Shown: positions 26,783-35,172 of the stretch, one piece after another | Numbering within the stretch: the stretch's first letter is position 1 | How the letters are laid out: the number at the start of each line of letters is the position of its first letter | Source: Hyphomicrobiales bacterium | GTDB taxonomy: Bacteria > Pseudomonadota > Alphaproteobacteria > Rhizobiales > Rhizobiaceae | Length of the DNA: 54,721 nt | Assembly (NCBI GenBank): GCA_900466475.1 | Contig: UBMI01000028.1 | Location: 1-54,721, forward strand | Reading direction: 5' to 3' | Notes under the pieces: generated by a model | The model's input: only the letters and a program-made list of their open reading frames with translations | Databases searched by the model: none | What the model was told of the DNA's origin: nothing | Position numbers and translations under genes: made by a program

Positions 26783-28402
26783 TCAGCCTTCGCCGTCCTT
26801 GATATAGACCTCGGCGAAATTAGCCTGGACGCCTTCGGCGCCGATCGTGTGGTTCTTCACCCTCTTGTTGAAGACGGTGACATTTTCCAGCGCGATCAGA
26901 TTCACCACCGGAACCTCCTCGGCGATGATCCTCTGGAAATCGTTGAATTCTTGTCGTCGCTTCTGCTCGTCGATTTCCACCGATGCCGCCTCCAGCAGCC
27001 GGTCGACCTCCGGATTGGCGTAATGGGCCGCATTGGAAAAGGGCAGGCCGAGCTTGAAGTTCTTCGACCAGTAGATGCGCTGGACGCCGAGCGTCGGATC
27101 GAACTGATTGCCGAGATATTCGGCTGTTACGTCGAAGACCCGTTCTGTATAGACCTTCTGAATATAGGTCGAGAAATCGTAGGAATCGATCGTTGCGGCG
27201 ATGCCGATGCGGGTGAGATTCTGTTTCAGATATTCGATGACCCGCTTGAAGCCTTCATTGTAGGAGTTGTGGGTGAGCCTGAGGGCAAAGCGGGTGCCGT
27301 CGGCGCCACGCTTGTAGCCGGCCTCGTCGAGGAGCTGTTCGGCTGCCGCAAGATCGTAGGCGTAGGGCTTGATCGAGCCGTCGTGGTAACGGGACAGGAA
27401 GGTGCTGATGGGGGTTGGCGAGATATGGCCGTAACCGTACCAGACAGTGTTCAGGATGACGTCGAGATCGATCGCGTGGGCGATGGCGCGGCGAACCTTC
27501 ACATCCTTCAGATATTCATTATCGAGATTGAAGATGAGCTGGGTCTGGTCGCCCTTGGTTTCGTAGCCGCGGGAATCGACGCTGATATTCGGCAGCGACT
27601 TGATGCGCTCGAGATCGCTGAGCGGGATCGGATTGTCGCCGCCGATATCGAATTCACCGGTCTCGAATCCTGCTGCTCGTGCTGCTCCATCGGGAACGAA
27701 GCGGATGACGATCTGGTCGAGATAGGGCTTGCCGGCATCCCAGTAGTCGGGATTGCGCTCCAGGATGATATGCGAGCCGCGCGTCCACTCCTTGAAGACG
27801 AAGGGGCCGGTGCCAACAGGTGCGCTGCCGTTCTTATTAAGCGGCACGTCGGCTATCGCGACATTGTCGTAGACATGCTTCGGCACGATCGGCGATTCCG
27901 CCGCATAGAGGGCGCTGAGCAGATAGGGCGCGGGCTTCGACAGGCGGATGACCGCCGTCAGCGGGTCGGGTGTCTCGACTTTGACGACATTGGCGAAGGT
28001 GCCGCGCCCGCGCGGATGGACCTGCTTTAAGAGTTCGATCGAATAGGCGACGTCATCGGCGGTGAAGGCTTTGCCATCATGCCATTTCACATTCGCACGC
28101 AGCTTGAACGTGTAGCTCAGGCCATCGTCGGAAATCGCCCATTCGGTTGCAAGCTGCGGTTTCGGCGTGAGGTCGAAATCGTAGGTTAAGAGCCCCTCGG
28201 TGATCTTCGGACTGACCTTCTGCGTGCCGCCGGCGGTATGCGCCAGCGCCAGGATTGTCGGCGGCTCGGGCTCGACGATGAAGTTCAGTGTTCCGCCCGG
28301 CTTAGGCTTGTCCTCTGCCGCCATGAGGCCGAACGAGGGCGCGAGCGTGCCGGCGGTGGACAAAAGCAGCAGCTGGTTGAAGGTGCGACGGTTGATGTTC
28401 AT
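26783..28402 (-). CDS. Peptide-type ABC binding protein (SBP_bac_5), Tat-exported
   Basis: 539 aa from ATG 28402. The signal is MNINRRTFNQLLLLSTAGTL, a twin-arginine type. Mature markers: GLLTYDFDLTPKPQLATEW, LRANVKWHDGKAFTADDV, VGTGPFVFKEW and NPDYWDAGKPYLDQI. The C-terminal part has LGVQRIYWSKNFKLGLPFSN, shared with the three other copies. It is 14 bp downstream of the sister gene at 28417, so the two form a bicistronic unit. They are paralogs in tandem rather than a broken gene; each is full length. Confidence 0.88.
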   Translation of the reverse strand: MNINRRTFNQLLLLSTAGTLAPSFGLMAAEDKPKPGGTLNFIVEPEPPTILALAHTAGGTQKVSPKITEGLLTYDFDLTPKPQLATEWAISDDGLSYTFKLRANVKWHDGKAFTADDVAYSIELLKQVHPRGRGTFANVVKVETPDPLTAVIRLSKPAPYLLSALYAAESPIVPKHVYDNVAIADVPLNKNGSAPVGTGPFVFKEWTRGSHIILERNPDYWDAGKPYLDQIVIRFVPDGAARAAGFETGEFDIGGDNPIPLSDLERIKSLPNISVDSRGYETKGDQTQLIFNLDNEYLKDVKVRRAIAHAIDLDVILNTVWYGYGHISPTPISTFLSRYHDGSIKPYAYDLAAAEQLLDEAGYKRGADGTRFALRLTHNSYNEGFKRVIEYLKQNLTRIGIAATIDSYDFSTYIQKVYTERVFDVTAEYLGNQFDPTLGVQRIYWSKNFKLGLPFSNAAHYANPEVDRLLEAASVEIDEQKRRQEFNDFQRIIAEEVPVVNLIALENVTVFNKRVKNHTIGAEGVQANFAEVYIKDGEG

Positions 28403-28416
28403 GAGGATCGTCCCTC

Positions 28417-30024
28417 TCAGGCGTTCTTGAGGAGATAGGTGGAGGAGAGGCTGCCCGAGAGGCCGTCGGCAACGACCGTATGATCCTGGACCTTCTTGTT
28501 GAAGATCGTCAGTTGCCGGAACGAGACGAGCGTGATGTCGGGCAGGTCGCGGGCAATGATGACCTGCATGCGGTTGAAGAGTTCGACGCGTTTGGCGCGG
28601 TCGTTCTCGACGGCTGCCTGCTCGAAAATCGCGTCGATTTCCGGATTGTTGTAGCCCGAGCCGTTCGAGAAGGGCACGCCCTTCTTGAAGTTCTTCGACC
28701 AATAGAGACGTTGTACGCCGATGGTCGGATCGAATGTATTGCCCATGCCATTTGTGACGAAGGCGAAGTCGCGATCGGTATAGACGCGCTTCAGCCATGT
28801 CGGAACGTCCTGTCCGCGCAATGCCACCTTGACGCCGATCTTAGACAGCGCATCGCGCAGATAGTCGCCGATGCGGGTATAGGTGTCGCCATAAGGCATG
28901 ACGTCGTGCGGCACTTCGAAGCGCACGCCATCCGGCCCGCGCGGGAAGCCGGCCTCGTCGAGAAGCTGCTCGGCCTTTGCCGGGTCATGGGCATAGACCG
29001 GGACATCCGGATTGTAGAAAGCCTTGAGGAAGGGACTGATCGGGCTCGGGGCCGGGACCGCGTATCCATAAAAGGCGATATCGGCAATCGCCTGTCGCTC
29101 GATCGCGTGGGCCACGGCCTGACGAACCTTGTCGTGTTTGAAAAACTCGTTCTGCAGATTGAATTCAATGCGATAGACGGTCGGCGAATAATCGTTGCCG
29201 CGATCGTCGACGGCAAGCGTGGGCGAGGCTTTCAGCCGGTCGATTTCGCTGAGCGACACCGGTGTATCGGGCGCAATATCGACTTCGCCGGTCTCAAGTG
29301 CTGCGAGTCTGGCACTGGCATCGGGAATGAACTTGATGACGATGCGGTCGAGATAGGGCTTGCCCTGGTCCCAATAGTCGGGATTGCGATCCAGGATCAC
29401 ATGGCTGCCGACCGCCCATTCACGGAAGATGAAAGGACCCGTACCGATCGGGGCGCGGCCATTTGCGTGCCCGGCAAGGTCGGTGGCGCCCTCGTAGACA
29501 TGTTTGGGGACGATCGGCGATTCGCTCGCCTGCAAGGCGCCGATCAGATAGGGTGCAGGTTTCGACAGACGAATGATTGCCGTGTGGGCATCCGGTGTTG
29601 CGACTTCCTTGACGCTGGAGAAGGTGGCCCGGCCGCGCGGATGCACCTCCTTCAGCGCCAGGATGGAGAAGGCGACATCCTCGGCGGTAAATGGTTTGCC
29701 ATCATGCCACTTGACGCCTTGCCTGAGTTCGAAACGGTATTCCAACCCGTCGTCGCTGACCTGCCAGGCGGTCGCAAGCTGCGGGACCGGCTTGAAGTCC
29801 AGCCCGTAGGCCAGCAATCCTTCGGTAACCTTGCCGGAGACGCGGGTGGTCGGGCCTGCTGTATGCGCAAGGGTGACGAGTGTGGGCGGCTCCGGCTGGA
29901 CGAGCAGATTGAGCGTACCGCCGGCGACAGGTTCCACCGCCTCGGCAACGCGACCGATGGAAACCACGGCGCTGAGTGCTGTGAACGCGAAGAGCTGATT
30001 GAGCTGACGTCTGTTGATATTCAT
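28417..30024 (-). CDS. Peptide-type ABC binding protein (SBP_bac_5), Tat-like signal
   Basis: 535 aa from ATG 30024. The N-terminus is MNINRRQLNQLFAFTALSAV, a twin-arginine signal very similar to that of the next gene. Markers: GLLAYGLDFKPVPQLATAW, LRQGVKWHDGKPFTAEDV, IGTGPFIFREW and NPDYWDQGKPYLD. It is first in a two-gene unit and divergent from the LysR gene at 30323, with the candidate operator at 30178 between them. It probably supplies ligands to the Dpp-type permeases at 18854-22752 (inference). Confidence 0.88.
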   Translation of the reverse strand: MNINRRQLNQLFAFTALSAVVSIGRVAEAVEPVAGGTLNLLVQPEPPTLVTLAHTAGPTTRVSGKVTEGLLAYGLDFKPVPQLATAWQVSDDGLEYRFELRQGVKWHDGKPFTAEDVAFSILALKEVHPRGRATFSSVKEVATPDAHTAIIRLSKPAPYLIGALQASESPIVPKHVYEGATDLAGHANGRAPIGTGPFIFREWAVGSHVILDRNPDYWDQGKPYLDRIVIKFIPDASARLAALETGEVDIAPDTPVSLSEIDRLKASPTLAVDDRGNDYSPTVYRIEFNLQNEFFKHDKVRQAVAHAIERQAIADIAFYGYAVPAPSPISPFLKAFYNPDVPVYAHDPAKAEQLLDEAGFPRGPDGVRFEVPHDVMPYGDTYTRIGDYLRDALSKIGVKVALRGQDVPTWLKRVYTDRDFAFVTNGMGNTFDPTIGVQRLYWSKNFKKGVPFSNGSGYNNPEIDAIFEQAAVENDRAKRVELFNRMQVIIARDLPDITLVSFRQLTIFNKKVQDHTVVADGLSGSLSSTYLLKNA

Positions 30025-30177
30025 AACGACCCCCTGTGTCCGTTTCGGCCTGCCGAGATCCAAGCCTTGTTGAGCGCGCATGATCGGTCTGGGGAGGGGA
30101 AATCGAGAAGAATGTTTTTCTCGCAGTGCCCGAAAGAAAAGCTTCGCGCAAAACGGGGGGCGTGCCAGGATCGCGAT

Positions 30178-30201
30178 AATCTAGTCTTTTAGTAGACAAT
30201 T
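30178..30201. promoter_or_regulatory. Dyad TCTA-N9-TAGA, candidate LysR box between binding protein and LysR gene
   Basis: TCTA (30180-30183), GTCTTTTAG and TAGA (30193-30196), flanked by AA and CAAT. It matches the element at 8354-8377 at 20 of 24 positions by eye and keeps T-N11-A. It lies in a 298-bp divergent region (30025-30322) that is otherwise without a gene. The location beside a LysR gene is the classic position for autoregulation and activation of the divergent gene. Confidence 0.6.
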
Positions 30202-30322
30202 TTCGGATTTTAGTTTTTGCTTCCCCGGCACGTTGGTCACGCGCAAGGAAATGTTTCCGGCCGCGTGATCGGCGCAAAGCGGGTTCTCGTCTTGTCCGGT
30301 CTGTTTGTGGTGCAATCGGTTC

Positions 30323-31333
30323 ATGAACACGCTCGCGCCCCATCGCAGGAAGACCATCAATCCGACGCTTGCCCGTCTGCCGCCGCTGACGTCCTTGCGT
30401 GCCTTCGTGGCGACGGCGCGTCATCTGAATTTCATCCGCGCCGCCGAAGAGCTGCATGTCACATCGGCTGCTGTCGGCCAACAGATCAGGCTCCTGGAAA
30501 ACTACCTTGGCCAGCCGCTGTTCAACCGGGTGCGCGGCCAGTTGCAGCTGACAACGGCGGGCCACGCCCTGATGCCGGGGCTGACCGATGCCTTCGACGC
30601 CGTTCTCTCGACCATGGCGCAGTTTGCAATGAGCGACCACGAGCAGCCGATCCGCGTGTCCGTCGCTCCTTCCTTTGCCAGCAAATGGCTGATCCCGAGG
30701 CTCGATGCACTCCGACGCGCTGCACCCGGCCTGCAAGTCCTCGTCGAAGCCTCGACCGATCTGACCGACCTAGACACAGGTGACGCCGACTGCGTGATCC
30801 GCTTCGGCAGCGGTGCCTATCCCGGCCTGGCAGTCGATCATCTGTTCTCTGAGGGGGTCCTGCCTGTCTGCAGTCCTGAATTTGCAGAACACCATGCGCT
30901 CTGGGCGCGTCCGGAAGCGATCCAACACGTGCCGCTCCTTCACGAGGAAGGCGCCGAACATGACCATGCCTGCCCTGACTGGCATGCCTGGCTGCGCGCC
31001 GAGGGGCTTGCCTATCGCCCGTCGCGCGGCGGCTTCCGGTTGAACCAGTCCTCTCTGGTACTCGACGCTGCCGTTGCCGGCCAGGGACTCGGTCTCGGCA
31101 AGATAAGGCTCGCGGAGGCCGAGATCCGCAGTGGTCGGCTCGTCTGCCCTTTCGGCAACCCTCAGCCTGTCGGCTCTTCCTATTTCTTCGTCACATCGGC
31201 TCACAAGGCGCAGCTGATGCGTGTCGATCTATTCCGCAACTGGCTGCTTGCCGAGGCGCGTGCCGCGCAGACGATTGAGGTCGCCCCCTCCCGAGGCGCT
31301 CGATCCGATTTCGACATGATCGCCGCCGAGTGA
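30323..31333 (+). CDS. LysR-family transcriptional regulator, GcvA-like
   Basis: 336 aa from ATG 30323 (a TTG at 30305 is in frame). The N-terminal winged helix-turn-helix is LPPLTSLRAFVATARHLNFIRAAEELHVTSAAVGQQIRLLENYLGQ (about residues 19-64; key residues FIRAAEELHVTSAAV). The effector domain includes IRVSVAPSFASKWLIPRL and LDLDTGDADCVIRFG-type residues (here TDLDTGDADCVIRFG), as in GcvA-type regulators. It is divergent from two binding-protein genes and just upstream of the convergent DszC-DszA operon. It is the only DNA-binding regulator in the 36-kb sulfur region, so it is the likely local controller (inference). The effector is unknown. Confidence 0.9.
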   Translation: MNTLAPHRRKTINPTLARLPPLTSLRAFVATARHLNFIRAAEELHVTSAAVGQQIRLLENYLGQPLFNRVRGQLQLTTAGHALMPGLTDAFDAVLSTMAQFAMSDHEQPIRVSVAPSFASKWLIPRLDALRRAAPGLQVLVEASTDLTDLDTGDADCVIRFGSGAYPGLAVDHLFSEGVLPVCSPEFAEHHALWARPEAIQHVPLLHEEGAEHDHACPDWHAWLRAEGLAYRPSRGGFRLNQSSLVLDAAVAGQGLGLGKIRLAEAEIRSGRLVCPFGNPQPVGSSYFFVTSAHKAQLMRVDLFRNWLLAEARAAQTIEVAPSRGARSDFDMIAAE

Positions 31334-31354
31334 GATTGCGCGTCGTGCAGGGGC

Positions 31355-31369
31355 AGGCCGGGACGGCCT
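31355..31369. terminator. Short hairpin between convergent genes
   Basis: AGGCCG-GGA-CGGCCT (31355-31369) overlaps the stop codon of the minus-strand nitroreductase and lies 22 bp after the LysR stop; ATTTC follows on the plus strand. A 6-bp GC-rich stem with a 3-base loop; weak tail. Confidence 0.45.
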
Positions 31370-32219
31370 ATTTCAGCCGGAACCCCAATTTGCGTGCCAC
31401 ATCGCCAAGCACATGACGACCCTTGAGCGCCTCGACCGTGCCGATACGATTGCGAACCTGATCGGTCCAGTCGATCGGAGGCATGGTCTGTTCGGTCTGG
31501 AAACTTCTGAGAACATGATTGTAACCGTCGAGATCGTCGGCCGGTGCCCCGTCCTGATAGCGCTCGCGGTGCAGGACGCTCGTTTGCGGTAGGCGGGGCT
31601 TGATGCTGGCGGGCACCGCCGGATCGGGATAACCAACCGTCAGGCCAAAAACGGGAAAAACGCCATCGGGCAGGGCGAGTTCGCGCGCGACCGCTTCGGG
31701 ATCGTTGCGGATCGCTCCTATATAGCAGGTGCCGAGACCAAGGGATTCCAGCGCGACGACGGCGTTTTGGGCGGCGAGTGCCGCGTCGATCACGCCAAGA
31801 AGAAAGCTTTCCACATAGTCGAGCCCTTCGGCGGTCGCGCCACGCTCCGTTGCAATCTTGCGCGGTCGGGCAAGATCGGCGAGCCAGACGAGTAGAAGTG
31901 GGGCCTGGGCGATCTGCCGCTGATTGCCGGCAACCGCATTCAAACGCCCGCGGCGTTCCACATCTTCAACGGCAACCACGCTCCAGGCCTGGAGGTTCGA
32001 GGAACTCGGTGCAGACTGGGAGGCGGCAACGGCAAGCTCGACAGCCTCCGCCGGTACCGCGTTTGGCAGATAATGGCGCACGCTCCGATGCGAGAGGATC
32101 GTCTCGACGGTTTCGGTCCAATCTCCCGAAAGCTGCTGTTTATTGCGGTAGCGCTCGCCGGCAAGCGCCTTCAGCCTTTCATTGCCGACGTTTCTTTCCA
32201 CTGCTGTTGATGGTGTCAT
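31368..32219 (-). CDS. Nitroreductase-family FMN oxidoreductase
   Basis: 283 aa from ATG 32219. Markers: ILSHRSVRHYLPNAVP (FMN phosphate-binding RSxR), SAPSSSNLQAWSVVAVED, and AVVALESLGLGTCYIGAIRNDPEAVARELALP followed by PVFGLTVGYPD, as in NfsA-type NADPH-dependent FMN reductases. These reduce nitro groups, quinones or free flavins (established). It is the last gene of a six-gene operon with two DszC-DszA pairs. A role as a second flavin reductase for those oxygenases is possible (inference). The C-terminal 60 residues (DDLDGYNHVLRSF) are the usual NfsA-type extension. Confidence 0.85.
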   Translation of the reverse strand: MTPSTAVERNVGNERLKALAGERYRNKQQLSGDWTETVETILSHRSVRHYLPNAVPAEAVELAVAASQSAPSSSNLQAWSVVAVEDVERRGRLNAVAGNQRQIAQAPLLLVWLADLARPRKIATERGATAEGLDYVESFLLGVIDAALAAQNAVVALESLGLGTCYIGAIRNDPEAVARELALPDGVFPVFGLTVGYPDPAVPASIKPRLPQTSVLHRERYQDGAPADDLDGYNHVLRSFQTEQTMPPIDWTDQVRNRIGTVEALKGRHVLGDVARKLGFRLK

Positions 32220-32253
32220 ATCGATTTTCCCCGCCTGCTGTCATTGTCGATCT

Positions 32254-33579
32254 CTATTCTGCCGCGGCCGCATAGGGGTTGGCCGGGCGGGCAAGACCGA
32301 GATGCTCGCGAAGCGTCTTCCCGCTATAGGCCTGCCGAAACAGTCCGCGTTTGCGCAGGATCGGCACGACCTCATCGACAAAGACCTCGAGCCCGTGCGG
32401 CAATACGTCCGGCATCAGGTTGAAGCCATCTGCCGCACCGGCGACAAACCAGCGTTCGATGTCGTCGGCAACGTCCTGTGGCGTGCCGACAATGGTGCGA
32501 TGGCCGGTGCCGCCGTTCAGGGCGCGGATAAGGCCGCGCACGCTGAGCCGCTCCCGTCTGGCGAGCGCCAAAGTGGCGCGGAAGAAGGTATGACCGCCAT
32601 CGGCTGGCAACGGAATGTCGTCGGGCAGCGGGGCGTCGAGGTCGAGGTTGCTGGCGTCGAGCTGAAGCACGCCCGCCAGTCGTGCGAGACTATATTCGAG
32701 CGGTATCAGTTCGCGCAGCTCTTCCTGCCGTCGTTTGGCCTCGATCTCGGTGCTGCCGATGATCGTCGCAAGGCCGGCGAGCACAAGAATGCTGTCGGCT
32801 GGCCTGCGGAAGCGGGCAGCACGCCGGCGCAGGTCGCCGGCATAATCGAGCGCCTCCTCGAAGGATTGCGAGGCGGAGAAAACGGCTTCGGCATGTTCGG
32901 CCGCAAGTTCTCTTCCATCGTCCGAGCCACCGGCCTGCACCAGAACCGGATGGCCTTGGGGCGGGCGTGGAATATTGTGCGGCCCATGCACCTGGAAATG
33001 CTTGCCGCGATGGGCGATCGCATGGACACGTGCCGGATCGACGAAACGGCCGGTCGCGACATCGCCGATGAAGGCATCTTCCTCCCAGCTGTCCCACAGC
33101 GCCTTGACGACGGCGGCAAATTCGTCGGCGCGCTCGTAGCGACGGGAATGGGCGACGGGTTTTTCGAGACCGAAATTGCGGCTCTGCGACAGGTCCGCAC
33201 TGGTGACGATGTTCCAGCCAGCCCGGCCGCCGCTTGCATGGTCAAGCGTGGCAAAGCGGCGGGCGATATTATAGGGCTCGTTGTAGGTCGTCGAGGCGGT
33301 GGCGATGAGGCCGATATTCTCTGTGTTGGCGGCGACCAGCGCAAGCACGATCGTCGGTTCGAGCGAGGTCAGCGGCCTGAAATCTACCCGGTCGGATATT
33401 GCCGCCTGATCGGCGAGGAAGACGGCATCGAACGTGCCGCGCTCGGCAATCCTGGCGACATTGATATAGTGATTGACATCGAAGGAGGCGCGCGGATCGC
33501 TGCCTTCCATCCGCCAGGCCGCGGGTGAGAAGCCCGAATGCAGGATATTGATGTTGAGATGAAGCTCGCGTCCGCTCAT
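32254..33579 (-). CDS. LLM-class FMN-dependent monooxygenase, NtaA/DszA family
   Basis: 441 aa from ATG 33579, which forms an ATGA overlap with the upstream DszC-like gene. Markers: LNINILHSGFSPAAWR, IAERGTFDAVFLADQAA, STTYNEPYNIARRFATLD, GGRAGWNIVTSAD and PPQGHPVLVQAGGSDDGRELAA. Translational coupling with the DszC-type partner suggests that the two act in sequence: oxygenation at sulfur followed by C-S cleavage, the Dsz order (inference). It is a paralog of the gene at 35173, which has the same partner arrangement. It needs FMNH2 from a reductase such as 8402 or 31368. Confidence 0.88.
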   Translation of the reverse strand: MSGRELHLNINILHSGFSPAAWRMEGSDPRASFDVNHYINVARIAERGTFDAVFLADQAAISDRVDFRPLTSLEPTIVLALVAANTENIGLIATASTTYNEPYNIARRFATLDHASGGRAGWNIVTSADLSQSRNFGLEKPVAHSRRYERADEFAAVVKALWDSWEEDAFIGDVATGRFVDPARVHAIAHRGKHFQVHGPHNIPRPPQGHPVLVQAGGSDDGRELAAEHAEAVFSASQSFEEALDYAGDLRRRAARFRRPADSILVLAGLATIIGSTEIEAKRRQEELRELIPLEYSLARLAGVLQLDASNLDLDAPLPDDIPLPADGGHTFFRATLALARRERLSVRGLIRALNGGTGHRTIVGTPQDVADDIERWFVAGAADGFNLMPDVLPHGLEVFVDEVVPILRKRGLFRQAYSGKTLREHLGLARPANPYAAAAE

Positions 33580-34808
33580 TGGAATATTCCTGGTTCGGGA
33601 TAGTCGCCGGTCAGGAACCACGTCCCGACATTGCGTGTCTTGTATTCGGCCGGGTTGTGCAGCGTATGGATGCGCACATTGCGCCAGAACCGGTCGAAAC
33701 CATAGGCACGCACTGCCGACCGTGCACCCATGACCTCGAATATCTCGCTTGTGACCTCGAGCGCCACTCTGCCTGCCAGCACATTGGCGGAAGCGACGGC
33801 AATCGCCGTCTGGCCGCGCTCGTCCGCCTTGAGCGCAGCGCCCTTGGCATAGGCAGCGTCGATCGACTGCGCTGCCCGGTCGGCGAGCGCGGTCGCCGCC
33901 TGCACCTTCGTCCAGAGCTCACCATATTGCCTTTTGATCCAGGGATCGTCGACGTGCCGTTCGACGCCGGAATAGATCCAAGGTCGTGAATTCGTGACCG
34001 TATAGTCACGGGCTGCCGCAAGTGCGCCCTGGGCGGTGCCGACAAAGACGTTGAGGAGCACGCTCTGCTGCTGCTGGGGTGCCAGAAGTGCGATCGGGTC
34101 GCGCGGGCGCTCCGCCAGAATTTCGTCACTGTCGATCCTGACATCCTTGTAGAAAACCCTGCCGCTGCCTGTCTGGCGCTGGCCAATTCCGTCCCAGTCG
34201 TCGGCGATGGTAATGCCCGGACGATTGGCCGGAATATAGGCAAAGCTGCGCTGGTTGGTTTCCTCGTCCTCCCAGGCGACCATGAGATAGTCGGCGACAT
34301 GCGAACCCGAGGCGAAAGGGCGAAAGCCGTTCAGGATGGCACCACCGGCGGTCTTTCGGCCGAATAGGCTCTTCGAAAAACTGTTGGTCGTATTGCCCCA
34401 GAACCAGCGGCCATCCGCCGATCGGCGCAAGATCTCCTGCGAGCGCGCGTCGCCTGCCGTCGTCGCGTTCATGAGTGGGCTGAAGTGATAGCCGAAGAGG
34501 TGACCAAGCGAGCCATCGACCTTGGAAAATTCACGCAGAACCTTAAGCGCGGTCGAATAGGGTTGACCCTCGCCACCGAATTCCTTCGGGATCAGCAGAT
34601 TGACGAGGCCGCTCTCCTTCAGAAGCTTGATCTGTTCGGACGGCCGGCCGCCGAGCCGGTCGCGTTCGACGGCATCGCAAGCAAAGATCTGCGTGAGGTC
34701 GGCCGCCCTGACGAGATAGGGATTATCGCGCTCCGCCTGGAAGAGGGCGGGCGAATTTGAGGTTGGCCCCGGCTGGCTCGGCTCGAACGTTCCAGGCTTT
34801 GCGGTCAT
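33576..34808 (-). CDS. DszC-like flavin-dependent monooxygenase
   Basis: 410 aa (DszC is 417). DszC-type signatures are strong: VDGSLGHLFGYHF with His108, aligning with DszC His92; IADDWDGIGQRQTGSG; EIFEVMGARSAVRAYGFDRFWRNVRIHTLHNP with His384, aligning with DszC His391; and the end TGDYPEPGIFQ. DszC oxidises dibenzothiophene to the sulfone using FMNH2 (established). It is coupled to the DszA-like gene at 32254 and preceded by a DUF3088 gene (12 bp). It is a paralog of the gene at 36543. Substrate need not be dibenzothiophene; alignment is from memory. Confidence 0.85.
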   Translation of the reverse strand: MTAKPGTFEPSQPGPTSNSPALFQAERDNPYLVRAADLTQIFACDAVERDRLGGRPSEQIKLLKESGLVNLLIPKEFGGEGQPYSTALKVLREFSKVDGSLGHLFGYHFSPLMNATTAGDARSQEILRRSADGRWFWGNTTNSFSKSLFGRKTAGGAILNGFRPFASGSHVADYLMVAWEDEETNQRSFAYIPANRPGITIADDWDGIGQRQTGSGRVFYKDVRIDSDEILAERPRDPIALLAPQQQQSVLLNVFVGTAQGALAAARDYTVTNSRPWIYSGVERHVDDPWIKRQYGELWTKVQAATALADRAAQSIDAAYAKGAALKADERGQTAIAVASANVLAGRVALEVTSEIFEVMGARSAVRAYGFDRFWRNVRIHTLHNPAEYKTRNVGTWFLTGDYPEPGIFQ

Positions 34809-34820
34809 CGCGCTTTCCCG

Positions 34821-35162
34821 TCAGTTGTGTAAACGCGGGAAACCATGGCGCTCGGCAAGCAGCTCGAGGATACGATCGGTCTTGTTGACGAAACGCACGC
34901 CATTCCAGTGTTCAGCATCTGCCGGTGCGTCCTCTGCGAGAACCAGCACCGGCAGGGATTGGTGTTCCTCGCTGATGGCGGCGATCACACTTGTGCGCGG
35001 CCGGGCAAAGGGAACCCTCTCCACCTCGATCTTGCTCGCAAGACTTGGGAACGACGCAAGCAGTCCCTCGACGGCATTGCAATATGGGCAGACGTAGCTG
35101 ACACCCGGCTTCTTCGGGTCGGAAAAACCCGGTTCGATGAGATATAGCTTATCGCGGCTCAT
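34821..35162 (-). CDS. DUF3088 / thioredoxin-fold-like small protein
   Basis: 113 aa from ATG 35162, with AAGGAG upstream. It begins MSRDKLYLIEPGFSDPKKPG, followed by YVCPYCNAVEGLLASFP, where CPYC is a CXXC pair placed as in thioredoxin-fold proteins, then LPVLVLAED and NGVRFVNKTDRILELLAERHGFPR. This is the DUF3088 pattern, of unknown function. The CPYC pair suggests thiol-disulfide chemistry or metal binding. It sits between the two DszC-DszA modules, so it may handle a reactive sulfur product (inference). An upstream in-frame start at 35324 would overlap the previous gene and is rejected. Confidence 0.8.
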   Translation of the reverse strand: MSRDKLYLIEPGFSDPKKPGVSYVCPYCNAVEGLLASFPSLASKIEVERVPFARPRTSVIAAISEEHQSLPVLVLAEDAPADAEHWNGVRFVNKTDRILELLAERHGFPRLHN

Positions 35163-35172
35163 TCGTTTCTCC

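Noticed and set aside
26768..28030. Plus-strand open frame of 420 codons
   Set aside because: Antisense shadow of the binding protein at 26783, same reasoning.
28480..30192. Plus-strand open frame of 570 codons across a binding-protein gene
   Set aside because: Antisense shadow of the SBP_bac_5 gene at 28417; no motif and no ribosome site.
32182..33528. Plus-strand open frame of 448 codons
   Set aside because: Antisense to the LLM monooxygenase at 32254; no recognisable domain.
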